Shown piece by piece: positions 34,871 to 45,316 of a stretch of DNA of 64,000 bases. The stretch spans positions 36,656,001 to 36,720,000 of the forward strand of contig CM065387.1 in assembly GCA_033060915.1 (NCBI GenBank). The letters run 5' to 3'. Both the position numbers and the translations under genes were made by a program. Under the pieces are notes generated by a model that did not search any database, had not been told where the DNA came from, and saw nothing but the letters and a program-made list of their open reading frames with translations. Position 1 is the stretch's first letter; the number at the start of each line of letters is the position of its first letter. This stretch comes from Euryodendron excelsum. Its lineage: Eukaryota > Streptophyta > Magnoliopsida > Ericales > Pentaphylacaceae.

Positions 34871-35158
34871 GAAAGGAAAGGATAATGCCCCTAAGGGCAT
34901 TTTGGTCATTTTGCCTCTATTTGGGCCTGACAGGCCCGCGAAGCGATGGACAGACGAGATTTGGACCTAGAGAATTGGTTTCGATAGGAATATGCCCACA
35001 ATGACTTGAACACAAGTCTGGATGGAGTGTAGATTGCCGAGCGGTCAAAAATGGGGTGCTTACACCCTAGAACAACTAGAGCTACTGAAAAAATCTGTCC
35101 AGGTCCCCTTCTCAGACCAATGTTTCGTCTCGGAACCGTCATCGCCTACATCTGCCAT

Positions 35159-37406
35159 CTTGAAAGGTAAGTCAAGGTAAGTGGTGTTAATATACGGTAT
35201 ATGCAGTTCAAAAGATAAGAAATAAAAGAAGGAAAAAATAATAGTAGTAATAACCAGAAAAATAAAATATAAATGAAAATGAATGACATAACTGTCAATA
35301 GATCCTACTCCAACCAATTCAAAAGTTTCTTAAATTTCTCCATCCAAAAGTTCACTTTCAAAATCAACTCTCAAAAAGTTTCTTAAACTCTCTCTTCTAA
35401 AGTTCCCTTCCAAAATCAGTTTTCGAAGGGTTTCTTAATATTTTTCTCCAAAAGTTTTCAAAAACTCTTTCCACTAATAAGTTCTTTTTCAAAATCTGTT
35501 TTCAAAAGATTTTCTAACTCCCTTCTAGTTTATCTGTAAAATCAATTCTCAAAAGTCAAATTCTAAAATGCTTTTCTTCCAAAATCCATTTTAAAAAAAA
35601 TCAAAGCCTAAAATTCTTTCAAAATCAAATCTCAAAGTTTCTCAATCCATCTCCAAGTTTTTCCAATTCCGTTTTTTGAAAATATTTCTATTCCAATCAA
35701 GTTCAAGAATTTTTCCAAAGTATTTTTCTCAAAAAAGTCTTAGGAAAAATAAATCCTTAAAAATTTTCAAGTTTTCACTCCAAAAATTCTTCCTTCCAAA
35801 ATTTCTAACAAATTCCAAAGTTTTCCATCCTAAATCTTTGTCAATATCGAAAATTTCTAAATCCAAAATTCATTTTCGAATGAGTTCCTAGGTTCTTTCC
35901 TCCAAAGTTTCCTCTAAAATTCTATTTTTCAAAATTCCCCTAAGTTTTCTTTAAAAAAGTTTTTAAAAGAACATCCGAGTTTTCGGGGTCTTCTCTACCA
36001 AAAAGGCCCCACTTTCAAAGGTTTTATCCTTTTCCTTCAAAATTATTCTATTTAAAAAATTTTCTAACCCTTTCCTCATTTCGAAAAAAAAGATCTCCAA
36101 AGTTGTTCTGCATAAAGTTTTATTTAAAACTTTATTTCTAAAATTCTCCTAAGTTTTTTAAGAAGTTTTTAAAAGTCTCTTCGAGTTTTTTGGGGTCTTC
36201 TCTGCCAAAAGGGCCACACACTCAAAGATTTTATTTCTTTTTCCTTCCAAAAGATTTTATTTTAAAAAAATAAAACATAAAAAAAATGAATGACATAAGT
36301 CTCAATAAAGTCTACTCGAATCAACTCAAAGGGCTTCTTAAACTTTTTCCTTCAAAAAGTTTATTTTCAAAAATCAACTCTCAAAAAGGTTTCCTAACTT
36401 TTTCCTTCAAAAGTTTATCTTTGAAAATCAATTCCTAAGGTTCTTAGTATTTCTTTCCAAAAGCTATTTCAAAATCAGGTCCTTAAGTCATTTTCAAAAT
36501 CAAATTTCCAATTCTTCAGTCTATCTCGAGGCTTTTCTTCAAAAAGATTTCTATTCCAAACAAACTTCAAGATTTTCCAAAACTATTTCTCTCAAAAAGT
36601 CTTAGTCAAAATAAATCCTTAAAAATTTCAAGGTTTTTCTGAAAAAATTTGTCCTTCCAAAATTTCTATCAATTTCAAGGTTTTCTGAACTCCTGCATTC
36701 CAAGCCTATCGATTTCACAAATGTTTCTAAGGTCAAAATCTATTTTAAGGGATTTTCCAAAAATTTTCCTCAAAAGTTTTATCTAAAATTTTATTTCCAA
36801 AATTTCTGTAAGTTTTCTTTGAAAAAGTTTTTTTAAAAAAGACCCTCCGAATTTTTTGCGGTTTTCTTGCCAAAAAGACCCCATTCTTAAGGTTCTCCTA
36901 ACTCTTCCCTAAAAAACGTTTAATCTCAAAATCATTTCTTGGGTTTCCCAAGCTTTATCTTTCAAAAGCTCCGTTCTAAAAATATTTCAAAGGTTTTCAA
37001 AATTTCTTCCTTAAAAAGTTTCATGAGTTTCCTAAGCTTTTTTCCTTTCAAAATCCCATTTTCAAAAATTTTGGGTTTTTCAAGCTTTCGCCTCAAAAGC
37101 CTATTTTCAAAATTTTAAGTTTTAAAACATTTTCTCTAAAAGTTTTGTTCCAAGTTTCAAAGGTTTTCCAAAATATTTCTAATATAAATCCAAATTAATT
37201 CATTTTCAAATCAATTTCAAAATCATTTCAAAGTTAAAGTTTTCCAAATTCCAAAATTTCAAAATCAAGACAATCCAGCTTTCAAACTCAAAATTCCAAT
37301 TTTCAAGCTCAAATCTTCAAACATTTTTAAAGTTCGTCCCTCTGATCAGCGCACGGTCAACATGGGACTCTTACTTTATCGTTTTTTGTTTTCGATAAGC
37401 AAAGAC
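35159..37406 (-). other. N3 PMD leader intron and upstream region
   Basis: Read on the minus strand, this ends in ACTTACCTTTCAAG directly before the PMD ATG, the same acceptor layout as N1 and N4. The rest is rich in TTTCAAAA-like words, as in the N4 intron. The sequence at 37325-37406 matches N1 9240-9325, next to the PPT. I could not locate a donor or promoter. Confidence 0.5.
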
Positions 37407-37422
37407 AAAAAAGAGGGGCAGC
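37407..37422 (+). promoter_or_regulatory. polypurine tract of N3
   Basis: AAAAAAGAGGGGCAGC directly before TGTAAGCACCCC at 37423, fixing N3 as plus-oriented. Confidence 0.88.
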
Positions 37423-38549
37423 TGTAAGCACCCCATTTTTATCCACTCGGTACTCTCCGGTTCGTCCGGACTCATATTCAAATCAATATAGACATATTCA
37501 AGTTCAAATCAACTTTTCAAACTCAATTCAATCAATCTACCGCTTCACGGCTGTAAGCACCCCATTTTTACCTGCTTGGCAATCTCCGGCCTAATCGGGT
37601 TCGGTTTCTAATATCACAACACATACAGGTTCAAGATGAGCCTTACAAACTCCAATCCAATCAACTGGTCACTTCTAAGGTCCACAAGGACCCGCTAGAG
37701 CCATAAGCACCATTATTCTAGGTAGCTTTCCGGACTAGGCGGTCCTGGAAACCAACACCTTCCAGGTAGCTTCTCGGGATCGGGCGATCTCAGGGACCAA
37801 TACCTCATCAAAATTCTAGACGGTTCACTTCTGGCACCTGCTAGCCTGCCAACATAGAATGTCCGTCATTTGGTAGTTCTTCGAGACCAGGCGTTCTTAG
37901 AGACCAACACCACCCTTCCAGGTAGCTTTCTGGGACCAATCATTCTCAAGAACCAACACCACCCCTACAGGTATTTCTATAAGAACTGGGCGTTCTTAGA
38001 GACCAACACTACACAGGTAGTTTTCTGAGATTGGGCGGTCTCGGGAACCAACACCTAAGTCAACACCTGCGCCTGCTAGCCCGACTTGGTGAAAAATGAC
38101 CAAACCTGCCCTTTAGGCCTCCAGGCACGTTTTGGGAAAGTTTAAAATCCCTCAAAATGATAAGTCCATCCTTCCAAAATGTTGTTAAACCATTAGGCAT
38201 CCCCCGCATGTCATTTGGTCCGAATTCGGTCCTATTCTGGCCCACTCCAGCCAAAATGACCATTTCACCCCTGAACACCTTAATATTGCGCAAACCCCGC
38301 CGAACGGTAAAAGACTATCCCAAAACCATCCCTGAACAACCCTACACACTTAACACAACACACCAAATCATTCCTGACCATTTCTAGCCAATCCTGGTCA
38401 AAATGACTGTTTTGCCCCTAAAAACCTAAATATGCCCCGACACAGCACTGGCCTTGGGATTTTGAGCAAAAGGTTTCACCATACACCCTTGTTTAGCCCG
38501 AGGAGGACCTTGTGATACTAAACTCACACGACTCGATAAAAGTTCCTTG

Positions 38550-39195
38550 TAGTGTCTCGCAAACGCTCCGCCTAAATTGTCTTTTCTCCCGATTCCCCAG
38601 TTATAACGCACCGTCAACTGACTTGAGAAATACGTAAATCGGGGAATTTTCGAAAGCTCGTTCATAAATCTTTCCATCGATATGGCTTGATTGGATAGAT
38701 TGCTTCCTGAAGCCCTTCATCGTATGGCTCAAACATGGCTACTTTCGACAACCCTTGGAGCGTCTCACAACGCTCTGCCAATGTTGACTTTTTCTGCGAT
38801 TCCCTAATCACGACTCACCGTCAAATGACTTGAGAAATGAGTAAATCTGGAAATTCCCGAAAGTATATCTAGAATACTTTCCATCAGTACGGTCCAATCG
38901 AAAACATCGCTTCCCGAAGGCCTTGATCATGCAATACGAAAATAGCTACTTTCGAACACCCACAGAGCGTATCGCAGACGCTCCGTAAAATTGTCCTTTT
39001 ACGCACGTTTGCCAAGACGATATCTCACACTTCCAAATATAATTCAAACTTTTCAAAAACATAAAAATTCACCGGAAGCCTTGGGAGAACATCCCAAGTG
39101 TGACCAATTCCCTCGAAACCTTCCCGATTGACTCAATTATCAAGGAAAAATTTGGACAAACCGTCCCGGTGATGGAGCGTACGCTACATGCACTC
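38550..39195. repeat. approximately 207-bp units carrying a GGAGCGT...ACGCTCC palindrome
   Basis: Palindromic words at 38550, 38757, 38964 and 39174. The partner LTR has them at 56353, 56571, 56769 and 56979. Each unit also shares blocks such as GAAAATAGCTACTTTCG and CTTGATCATGC. The best-preserved palindrome reads GGAGCRTCTCGTAGACGCTCC, imperfect but clear. Confidence 0.7.
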
Positions 39196-39288
39196 AAATT
39201 TTGATCAGATCGACCAACTTTCGATCAACAGTTGAGATTTATCCAGTACATGGGGTGCCATGTGTCATTCTAGCAATGGAACAGTACC

Positions 39289-39374
39289 TGCGCATGTACT
39301 ATATGCGCAGGGTCAAATTTTGGCCAAGAGCATGTAGTACATGCGCTAGGCTTGTTCTAGAATCTCTATAAATA
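39289..39374 (+). promoter_or_regulatory. type B LTR promoter: two CATG palindromes and TATA box
   Basis: GCGCATGTACTATATGCGC (39290-39308) and AGCATGTAGTACATGCGCT (39329-39347) lie just upstream of TATAAATA (39367-39374). The partner LTR repeats this at 57094-57114, 57132-57150 and 57172-57179. This is a core plant promoter layout, so transcription of N4 and its relatives probably starts a few tens of bases downstream. Confidence 0.7.
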
Positions 39375-40363
39375 CTAGACCACCCTTTGCATATTCCAAC
39401 TTTGATTTCTGATGCGAAGCTCTATTGAAGTCATTTTAGAACTGCGAATCTCTATACACACTTCATCCTTCCAACACTTAGGTTAGATTCCACCATCCCC
39501 AAGCCTATATACTTGACATATAAAGCCTTATACACCATCAAACACTCCCCACCAGCCCTCTAAGCCTTCTTAAAGTCATTCAAGCTCCAATCAAAACAAC
39601 TTTGGAAGACCACAAGTGTGTTGAAGGCAAAATGTGGTATCTCTTTTATATTTGTGTCTTCCCCAACTCTTCTCTTCTCCCTCCTAGCCTATTTAGGCTA
39701 TTCTCTATTTTAATCCCCATTTTCAACCCCCCTTTCTTGCATGCTTAAGCCAAGAGGGCTCTTAGATCATGCCCAGAGGAAAGCAAGTGAGAGTCACCGT
39801 GTAGGGGGATCTCTCACTAGCCTACTTTAAGATGGTATGACCCAGGAGTCCCTTGTTTATGTGGTGTAGCCTAAAAGCCTTGTATGTGATCATGACCCCT
39901 TGCATGTTAATATTTTAATCATGTTTTGTATGCTTGACTTCATTTTATGCATATTGCCATGTTCTACAATGCTTATATTGCTCTTATTTTCATGCCATTT
40001 TCAAGCTCTATATTTCTTTCAAAAATTGTTCTAAAAGTTGGTTACTTGAAGTTAGGATGAGACCTTAGGAGTCATGCCTTAGAAAATCCCCCACTATCCC
40101 CTAATTCACACTTTTGCATCATTGCATTTCAACTTGCATAAAAGTTGCTGTCCAACTCTCTAATTTCAAAGGTTTCCATTCTCTCAAATTTAGTGGTTAA
40201 AATGGCCCCATGGAACCCTCTCTTGAGTGGTCTCCCTTTATATTGGCCATAAGAGCCCTAAATTATTAGAATGGTTCCCTTTTCTCTTTATGCTTGCCTA
40301 AGAATGATATTCAAACTCGTTGATTTCTATGGTTTCTATTCTCTCAAGTTTAGTGGTTGGTAT

Positions 40364-42534
40364 TGTTGGTCCAATAGGAAACCCAAGAGGGGGGGTGAAT
40401 TGGGTTTTTGTTGAAGATTAATACAAGTTAAGATTAATTAAAATTAATCTAAACAATATGGCAGTGATTAATCTATGTGCAAAGCAATGTAATCAATAGA
40501 AGCAAAGAAAACAAAGCAATAGAAGAGAGACACAGATTTACCGAGGTTCAACCACAAACCGTGGTCTACGTCCTCACCCCAAGACCTCCTTGAAGTCTTC
40601 TTCCACTATGTAATCACCTATTACAAGATGGGCCACTGATTGACAAAGTACTCAACTCACTTTACAAAGAATTCCTCACCGAGCTCTTTAATCCCAAGTG
40701 GTTTTGTCCAAGCTCCACTTAAACTTACAAGAGTTTTGCTTCATACAAGAGAACTCTCTAAACTCTCAATTACAAGTGTATATGAATATACAAGTAACAA
40801 ACAAACTCTCTAGCAATAGTAGATTTACAATCAAAGCTCACTCAAGAATGAAACAAGAAGAATGTTCAGGAATAGCAGGTTGATCAGTGATTCTTGTCTC
40901 TTGTTGTTTCTTCCTATTGATTCTTATATATAAATGCAGTTGGAGGCTAGTATATATACCCTTGCATTGATTCCATCCGTTGGAGGTGGTTGAGTATCAT
41001 AAATGCACATCCAGTCCGTTATAGCGTTAAGAAAAATAATCATTATATCAGAGGGAGTCGGCTCTAGGTCTGTGGAGTCGACACTTCCTGCTTCTGCATT
41101 TACCAGACGATGTTCACTGAGTTCATGAGTTGCCTCTTCATGTTGATGAGGCGACTCTCTATTCATTCTGTCTTCATATCTTCGGCTTCTGCTGTCATGA
41201 GGTGACACTTCATCTTCAGGTGTTCGCTCATTGATCGTTTAAACTTCAAGCCTTTTTACTTCTGCTACCAAGAGGCGACACTTTGTCTTCATGTGTCCGC
41301 TCATTGATCGTTTAAACTTCAAGCCTTTGCGTCTAACTCCATGAGGCGACTCTTTATTACAATGTGTCCACTTATTTCCTACTTGGTCTCCAGGCTTTAT
41401 GTTTCTGTGTTTAAGAGGCGACACCTCATTTTCATGAGTCTCTTCATTGTTCAATTTGTCTCCAGGCCTTTTTGCTTCTGTGATCAACAGGCGACACTTT
41501 ACTTTCATAAGTCCCCTTATTGCCCATTTTGTCTTCAGACCTTTTACATTTGTGATTAGGAGGCAACTCCTCATTTCCATGAGTCCCCTCATTGCCCAGA
41601 ATTCTGTATTCTATCTTCCAATGATTCAGATCATCTTAGCATAGGTATAAGATCTTCAAGGATTATGTCTTTGGGGTATGATGATTAATCAAATCTCTTT
41701 AACTCATTAGAGTTAACTTCTATTCAATTTGGATTGAATCAATCATTGGATACCGATCTTCTTCTTGAATCTCAAATAGTCAAAGCTTTATTAGATCAAT
41801 GTTCATCTTTTCTTCTTCATTCTCAAAGCTTTCTCAATTGTGTAGAGCTTCACAATGATTCAATTCTGATTTCCTCTGTTTGATAACAATTCTTCATTCT
41901 TCATTAAACTCACTTCACTGAGACCATTGCAGACATGATGAAGCCTTCATGCATCTAGTCTTCATGGATCCTTTATATTGTAGAAAAATTCTTCACTTGG
42001 ATTCAAGGTAGAGATCAGATAAATATTGTAAGTCATCTTCTCAGTAACTTTAATCACATAGTCTCTTCAACTGATCTTTGCATATTCTGATGAAATCATC
42101 TCTTGAGCTTTTTCAAACTCTTCACCAAAAAATTCATCTTCAACTTTAACTGAACATTGCACCTCCTCAACTGATGAAGTCTTCAGTCTATTTTGCAAAT
42201 CAATCTTCATTGAAACTATGCATACTTGAAAGAAGCTTTAATTGAACACCTTCAATCTTTTCGAGTGTGGAACATATGTTTGAAGTAGAGATAAGGGACA
42301 ATCCTTTGTTTGGTTCATTGCATAGCTCTTTGAATTCATTGCTTGCTTCTTGAAGTTGTTGTGCATACTCTTTGACATGTATTAGACTCAAGATTTAACT
42401 TTAAGTCTAAGTTATGAACTTTGTTAATCTGCACACTAAGTAGATTCATTAGTAAAATAACACAAGGTTTAGTTATCAACAAAATCAACATAGGAATTAA
42501 CCTTGAGTCAACAAGGATCAACCTTAACTCAACA
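40364..42534 (+). mobile_element. Copia-like solo LTR, 2.17 kb
   Basis: TGTTGG...CAACA termini flanked by the perfect duplication GGTAT (40359-40363 and 42535-42539). The partner type B LTR lacks it at the equivalent place (58160). The early AGAGGGGGGGTGAATTGGG stretch and the later ACCGAGGTTCAACCACAAAC stretch are typical of long Copia LTRs of the SIRE/Maximus kind; that assignment rests on memory of the family. No coding domain. Confidence 0.85.
41140..41610. repeat. 72-bp minisatellite in the Copia-like LTR
   Basis: GAGGCGACWC-type words recur at about 41150, 41211, 41271, 41343, 41415, 41488 and 41559, separated mostly by CTTCAAGCCTTT or similar. The period of 72 keeps frames open on both strands, so the open frames here are artefacts. 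Confidence 0.75.
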
Positions 42535-42954
42535 GGTATGGCCCCATGGAACCCTCACTTGAGAGGTATCCCTTCCATAGGCCATATGAACGTTAACTTG
42601 CTAGAATAGTTTCCTTTAAAAATGATTTTCAAAACCTCCTTCTTAAAAATGGTTTTCAAGAGTTCATTCTCTCCACCTTTGTATTAAAAGTGGTTTTCAA
42701 AGGTTATCACCATTGTGTTGATTCTTAAAATCCATACTTTTGTCAAGATAATGGTTATAATGGTTATAAAGAAATCTTCTTCTAAATGGTGTCCAAACAT
42801 CAACTATATAAATGATACTCTTGGCTAGAGTCCAAATTTTCATGGAAATAATCCCCAAAAGAGTTGTCCACCAAAGTCCATTGCATAACATATTTAGTTT
42901 TCCAAAACTCTTTCCAAAAGTGCATTAAACCAATTTCCAAAACCATTTTCTAAT

Positions 42955-43260
42955 CCTACCCTAGGTTAACTTGACCCTAGTTGTCCAACCCTAGGTTAAA
43001 TTGACCCTAGTTGTCCAACCCTAGGTTAACTTGACCCTAGTTATCCAACCCTAGGTTAACGTGACCCTAGTTATCTAACCCTAGGTTAACTTGACCCTAG
43101 TTGTCCAACCCTAGGTTAACTTGAACCTAGTTCACTTACCTTAGGTTAACTTAACCCTAGTTAGCTAACCTTAAGTCACCTTAACCTTAGGTTAACCTAA
43201 CCCAAGTTAGTGAACCTTAGGTCACCCTTAACCATAAGCTAACCCAATATAGGTTAATAT
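42955..43260. repeat. 30-bp CCCTAGGTTAAC tandem array in type B LTR
   Basis: About nine degenerate copies of a 30-bp unit containing CCAACCCTAGGTTAACTTGA. The partner array is at 58585-58910. It is a local LTR minisatellite, not telomeric repeat. Confidence 0.85.
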
Positions 43261-43734
43261 GCTTCAAGGTTCCAACTCATGAACCCCTTTTTGAATGATC
43301 TTTCAATTTTAAACTATTCACATTACCCATTTCTCCAATACCCCTTACTCTCGTGATTTAAAAAAACCAACTCCATAAACTCTTCAATTCTGCCTACACT
43401 CCACCTTCAAGACATTTCCAAAAATGCTTTCAAAAGGTCACAAACCTATGGTGTCCCTAGCCCCCTCGTGGTTAGGGATTCCAAGCACAAGTGATAAATC
43501 AAGATAAACCTTTAAGGTTGTCCATATTAAGATTTCAAACCCTTAGCCACTTCCAAAAATCACTTTCCAAAACTAATTCATCAAAACATTCCTCCAAGGT
43601 TCTCAAAACAAGACTTCAAAAACACTTTCAAGTTCTCTTGAGTCATGACAAAGCCTTTTTTCAAAACTCCCTCAAGTTGATCAGAAAAAAAAAAAAAACG
43701 TTTTCAAAATACGCTACCATCCAATTTTGAGTCA

Positions 43735-43970
43735 AGACCTCCAAGTGTCTTAAACTCTTCCAAAGACCTCAAAGTGTCTTAAAACTTTTTCAAAGACCTC
43801 CAAGAGTCTTCAACTTCCAAAGACCTCAAAGTATCTTAAACTTTTCCAAAGACCTCCAAGTGTCTTAAACTTTTCTAAAGATCTCAAAGTGTCTTAAACT
43901 TTTCCAAAGACCTCAAAGTGTCTAAAACTTTTTCAAAGACCCCAAAGTGTCTTCAAACCTTCAAAAGGCT
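43735..43970. repeat. 29-bp AAAGACCTCAAAGTGTCTT tandem array in type B LTR
   Basis: About eight copies of a unit around 29 bp, with partner array at 59390-59610. No coding potential. Confidence 0.85.
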
Positions 43971-45297
43971 CTAATGCGCCTATTTTCCATCGGGCTCTTG
44001 CCCAAACTACGAATGACCTAATTCTCGCCAAATGAGATACGTGGGCAACCTAAAATGGTGCAGTCATAACTTCTATTCCAACTCCAATCCCTTTTGCAAA
44101 AATTCTAATCAATTCAAAGCTCCTATTCCAAACTCTTTCAAAACCCTTATTATTTTCAAACTTATTCCAAAAACTTGCATCATGCATCATGTATTCGAAA
44201 AATTATGACTAAACGCCGTTTTCAAAATTCTAAAGTGGATATTAAGTGGACAATGGTAACTGGTTATTCTAGTGAGTGAACAAAGGGTGATTAGACATGT
44301 AGGTATCGAAAGGGCGGGGTAGGGCGATGATCTTAGGATATCTTCCCTACACGTAACTAACCCCCGAACCATAAATTTTTGTTTTCAAATGACCAAAATG
44401 GAATTATTTTCCAAAAAGGCTTAAATCTTTTCAAAGGTTGCTAAACAACCTATTTCCTTAAAAACTCTCTCTTAAGGGAGTTTTCAAAACTTTTTTCAAA
44501 AAAACCCTAAGTTTAATCTTCGGATTAACACTTAAATTTAGGTGCCCTAACTCACCTTAATCTAGTTAGATAGCGACTCCTATTTTTCTGAATAGCCCTT
44601 AGCCAAACCAATTTTCCAATCTAGTGGCACTTGTCATTCTAGGAGGATGAGTTCTAGTGATAGAGTTCCGTGCTTTAGGGTCTATGAGCCGAAAAGACCT
44701 TGGACACCCAAAAACCGGGGCGCGACAATGGCTCCAATAGGCCTAATAGAGGCAAAAATGACCAAAATGCCCTTGTGGTATTGCTCGGTCCAATCCCAGT
44801 TGGCACTTCTTCCTAAAGACAGTAAGTCCCCGTTTTAATCTCAATTCCAAGTTCAAAATCCAATTCCATTCTAATTCCAATTAAATCTGGCACGTCTTAT
44901 GACAAAGTTGATCCCTAAGGTGGTAAGTCCCTCCAATTTGGCACATTTTTTTAGAAAATTTTTTAGAACAGTAAGTCTCTTCAAACCCATCAACTGGGAC
45001 AAGACCCTAAGTTCCCGAGATGGTAGAACGGTTTACTTTTGGGGCCTGCTAACCCGCCAATGCAGAATGTCTGTTATTGGCAAGCCTTTCGAGAAGCCCT
45101 TAGTTTTAGGTGCCTTAACTCACCTTAATCCAGTTAGGTGGCAACTCCTATTTTTTTGAAAAGCCTTTAGCCAAATCAATTTTCCAACCTAGTCACACTT
45201 GTCCTTCTAGGAGGATGAGTTCTATTGACAGAGTTTCGTGCTTTAGGGTCTCCGAGCCGAAAGGATCTTGTACACCCAAGAATCGGGGTGTGATAGC

Positions 45298-45316
45298 TGC
45301 CGACTCCATTGGGGAC
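45298..45316 (+). promoter_or_regulatory. primer-binding site of N4
   Basis: TGCCGACTCCATTGGGGAC two bases after the compound LTR end (45295). It differs from the N2 site at a few positions. Confidence 0.88.

Larger units (their letters stand above)
29895..35064 (-). repeat. solo type A LTR (5.2 kb) inside the N3 PMD gene
   Basis: Ends with TGTAAGCACCCC (minus, 35064) and GGGCGTGACA (29895). No internal region or second LTR is attached, and a near-perfect TSD flanks it, so it is a solo LTR left by LTR-LTR recombination. It carries the largest 81-bp array (34255-34870), four 155-bp-type units (33540-34040), the palindrome module (33205-33305), the TATA box at 33180-33187 and the purine-rich array. 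Confidence 0.9.
28900..35158 (-). pseudogene. second-type PMD pseudogene of N3, split by a solo LTR
   Basis: Antisense to N3. The start MADVGDDGSETKHW (35158 downward) matches the N1 copy's MADAGKDGSERRRRF, and the frame is cut at 35065 by the solo LTR. It resumes at 29894 with DNA resembling N1 10656-10740. Further on are FGECELAPSHHEYGFLLGL (about 29480), SYALMVMGETFISLTRL (about 29080) and FQLWAIRHL (about 29010), blocks of the PMD fold. These differ from the corresponding N1/N4 residues, so the body belongs to another PMD subtype. Stops such as the TGA after FLLGL are present. The N-terminal region contains a 52-bp triplication. Confidence 0.65.
26242..37422 (+). mobile_element. Gypsy-like element N3, 5'-truncated by N2 and interrupted by a solo LTR
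   Basis: Plus-strand internal region. Its left part (26290-26440) matches the N4 segment just upstream of gag (about 46580-46740). The gag core is gone. Sequence matching N4's gag-to-PMD interval follows (26880-28300), then a PMD copy on the minus strand, split at 29894/35065 by a solo LTR. The PMD leader intron region, the PPT at 37407-37422 and an LTR start at 37423 complete it. The 5' LTR is absent, lost to or beyond the N2 insertion. Confidence 0.75.
37552..44727 (+). repeat. type B LTR, nested, with its own Copia-like insertion
   Basis: Starts TGTAAGCACCCC and ends CGCGACA. It is flanked by ACGGC (37547-37551) and ATGGC (44728-44732), a duplication differing by one CpG-type transition. 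Without the 2.18-kb insertion (one TSD copy included) it is 5.0 kb, like its partner at 55356-60385 (5.03 kb), which it matches at roughly 90% by eye. Landmarks: 207-bp palindromic units (38550-39195), CATG palindromes (39289-39347), a TATA box (39367-39374), and 30-bp and 29-bp arrays. Confidence 0.85.
37423..45295 (+). repeat. compound LTR between N3 and N4: type A LTR with nested type B LTR
   Basis: Outer pieces 37423-37551 (first ~129 bp) and 44728-45295 are type A LTR sequence. The type B LTR at 37552-44727 is inserted between them. The outer LTR has a large internal deletion joined near 45098, where an early-LTR segment passes straight into the last ~200 bp (ACTCACCTTAATCCAGTTAGG ...). 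It begins after the N3 PPT and ends before the N4 PBS, so it serves both as the 3' LTR of N3 and the 5' LTR of N4. Confidence 0.75.

Noticed and set aside
34404..35004. Two overlapping open frames of 188 and 117 codons with a repeated LERGIGKGSY-type peptide
   Set aside because: They arise from the 81-bp array, whose period is divisible by three; several registers stay open at once and no other LTR copy keeps them.
42955..43260. CCCTAG/GTTAAC-rich repeats resembling telomeric DNA
   Set aside because: The unit is 30 bp and not CCCTAAA; it sits at the same place in both type B LTRs, so it is an LTR minisatellite.
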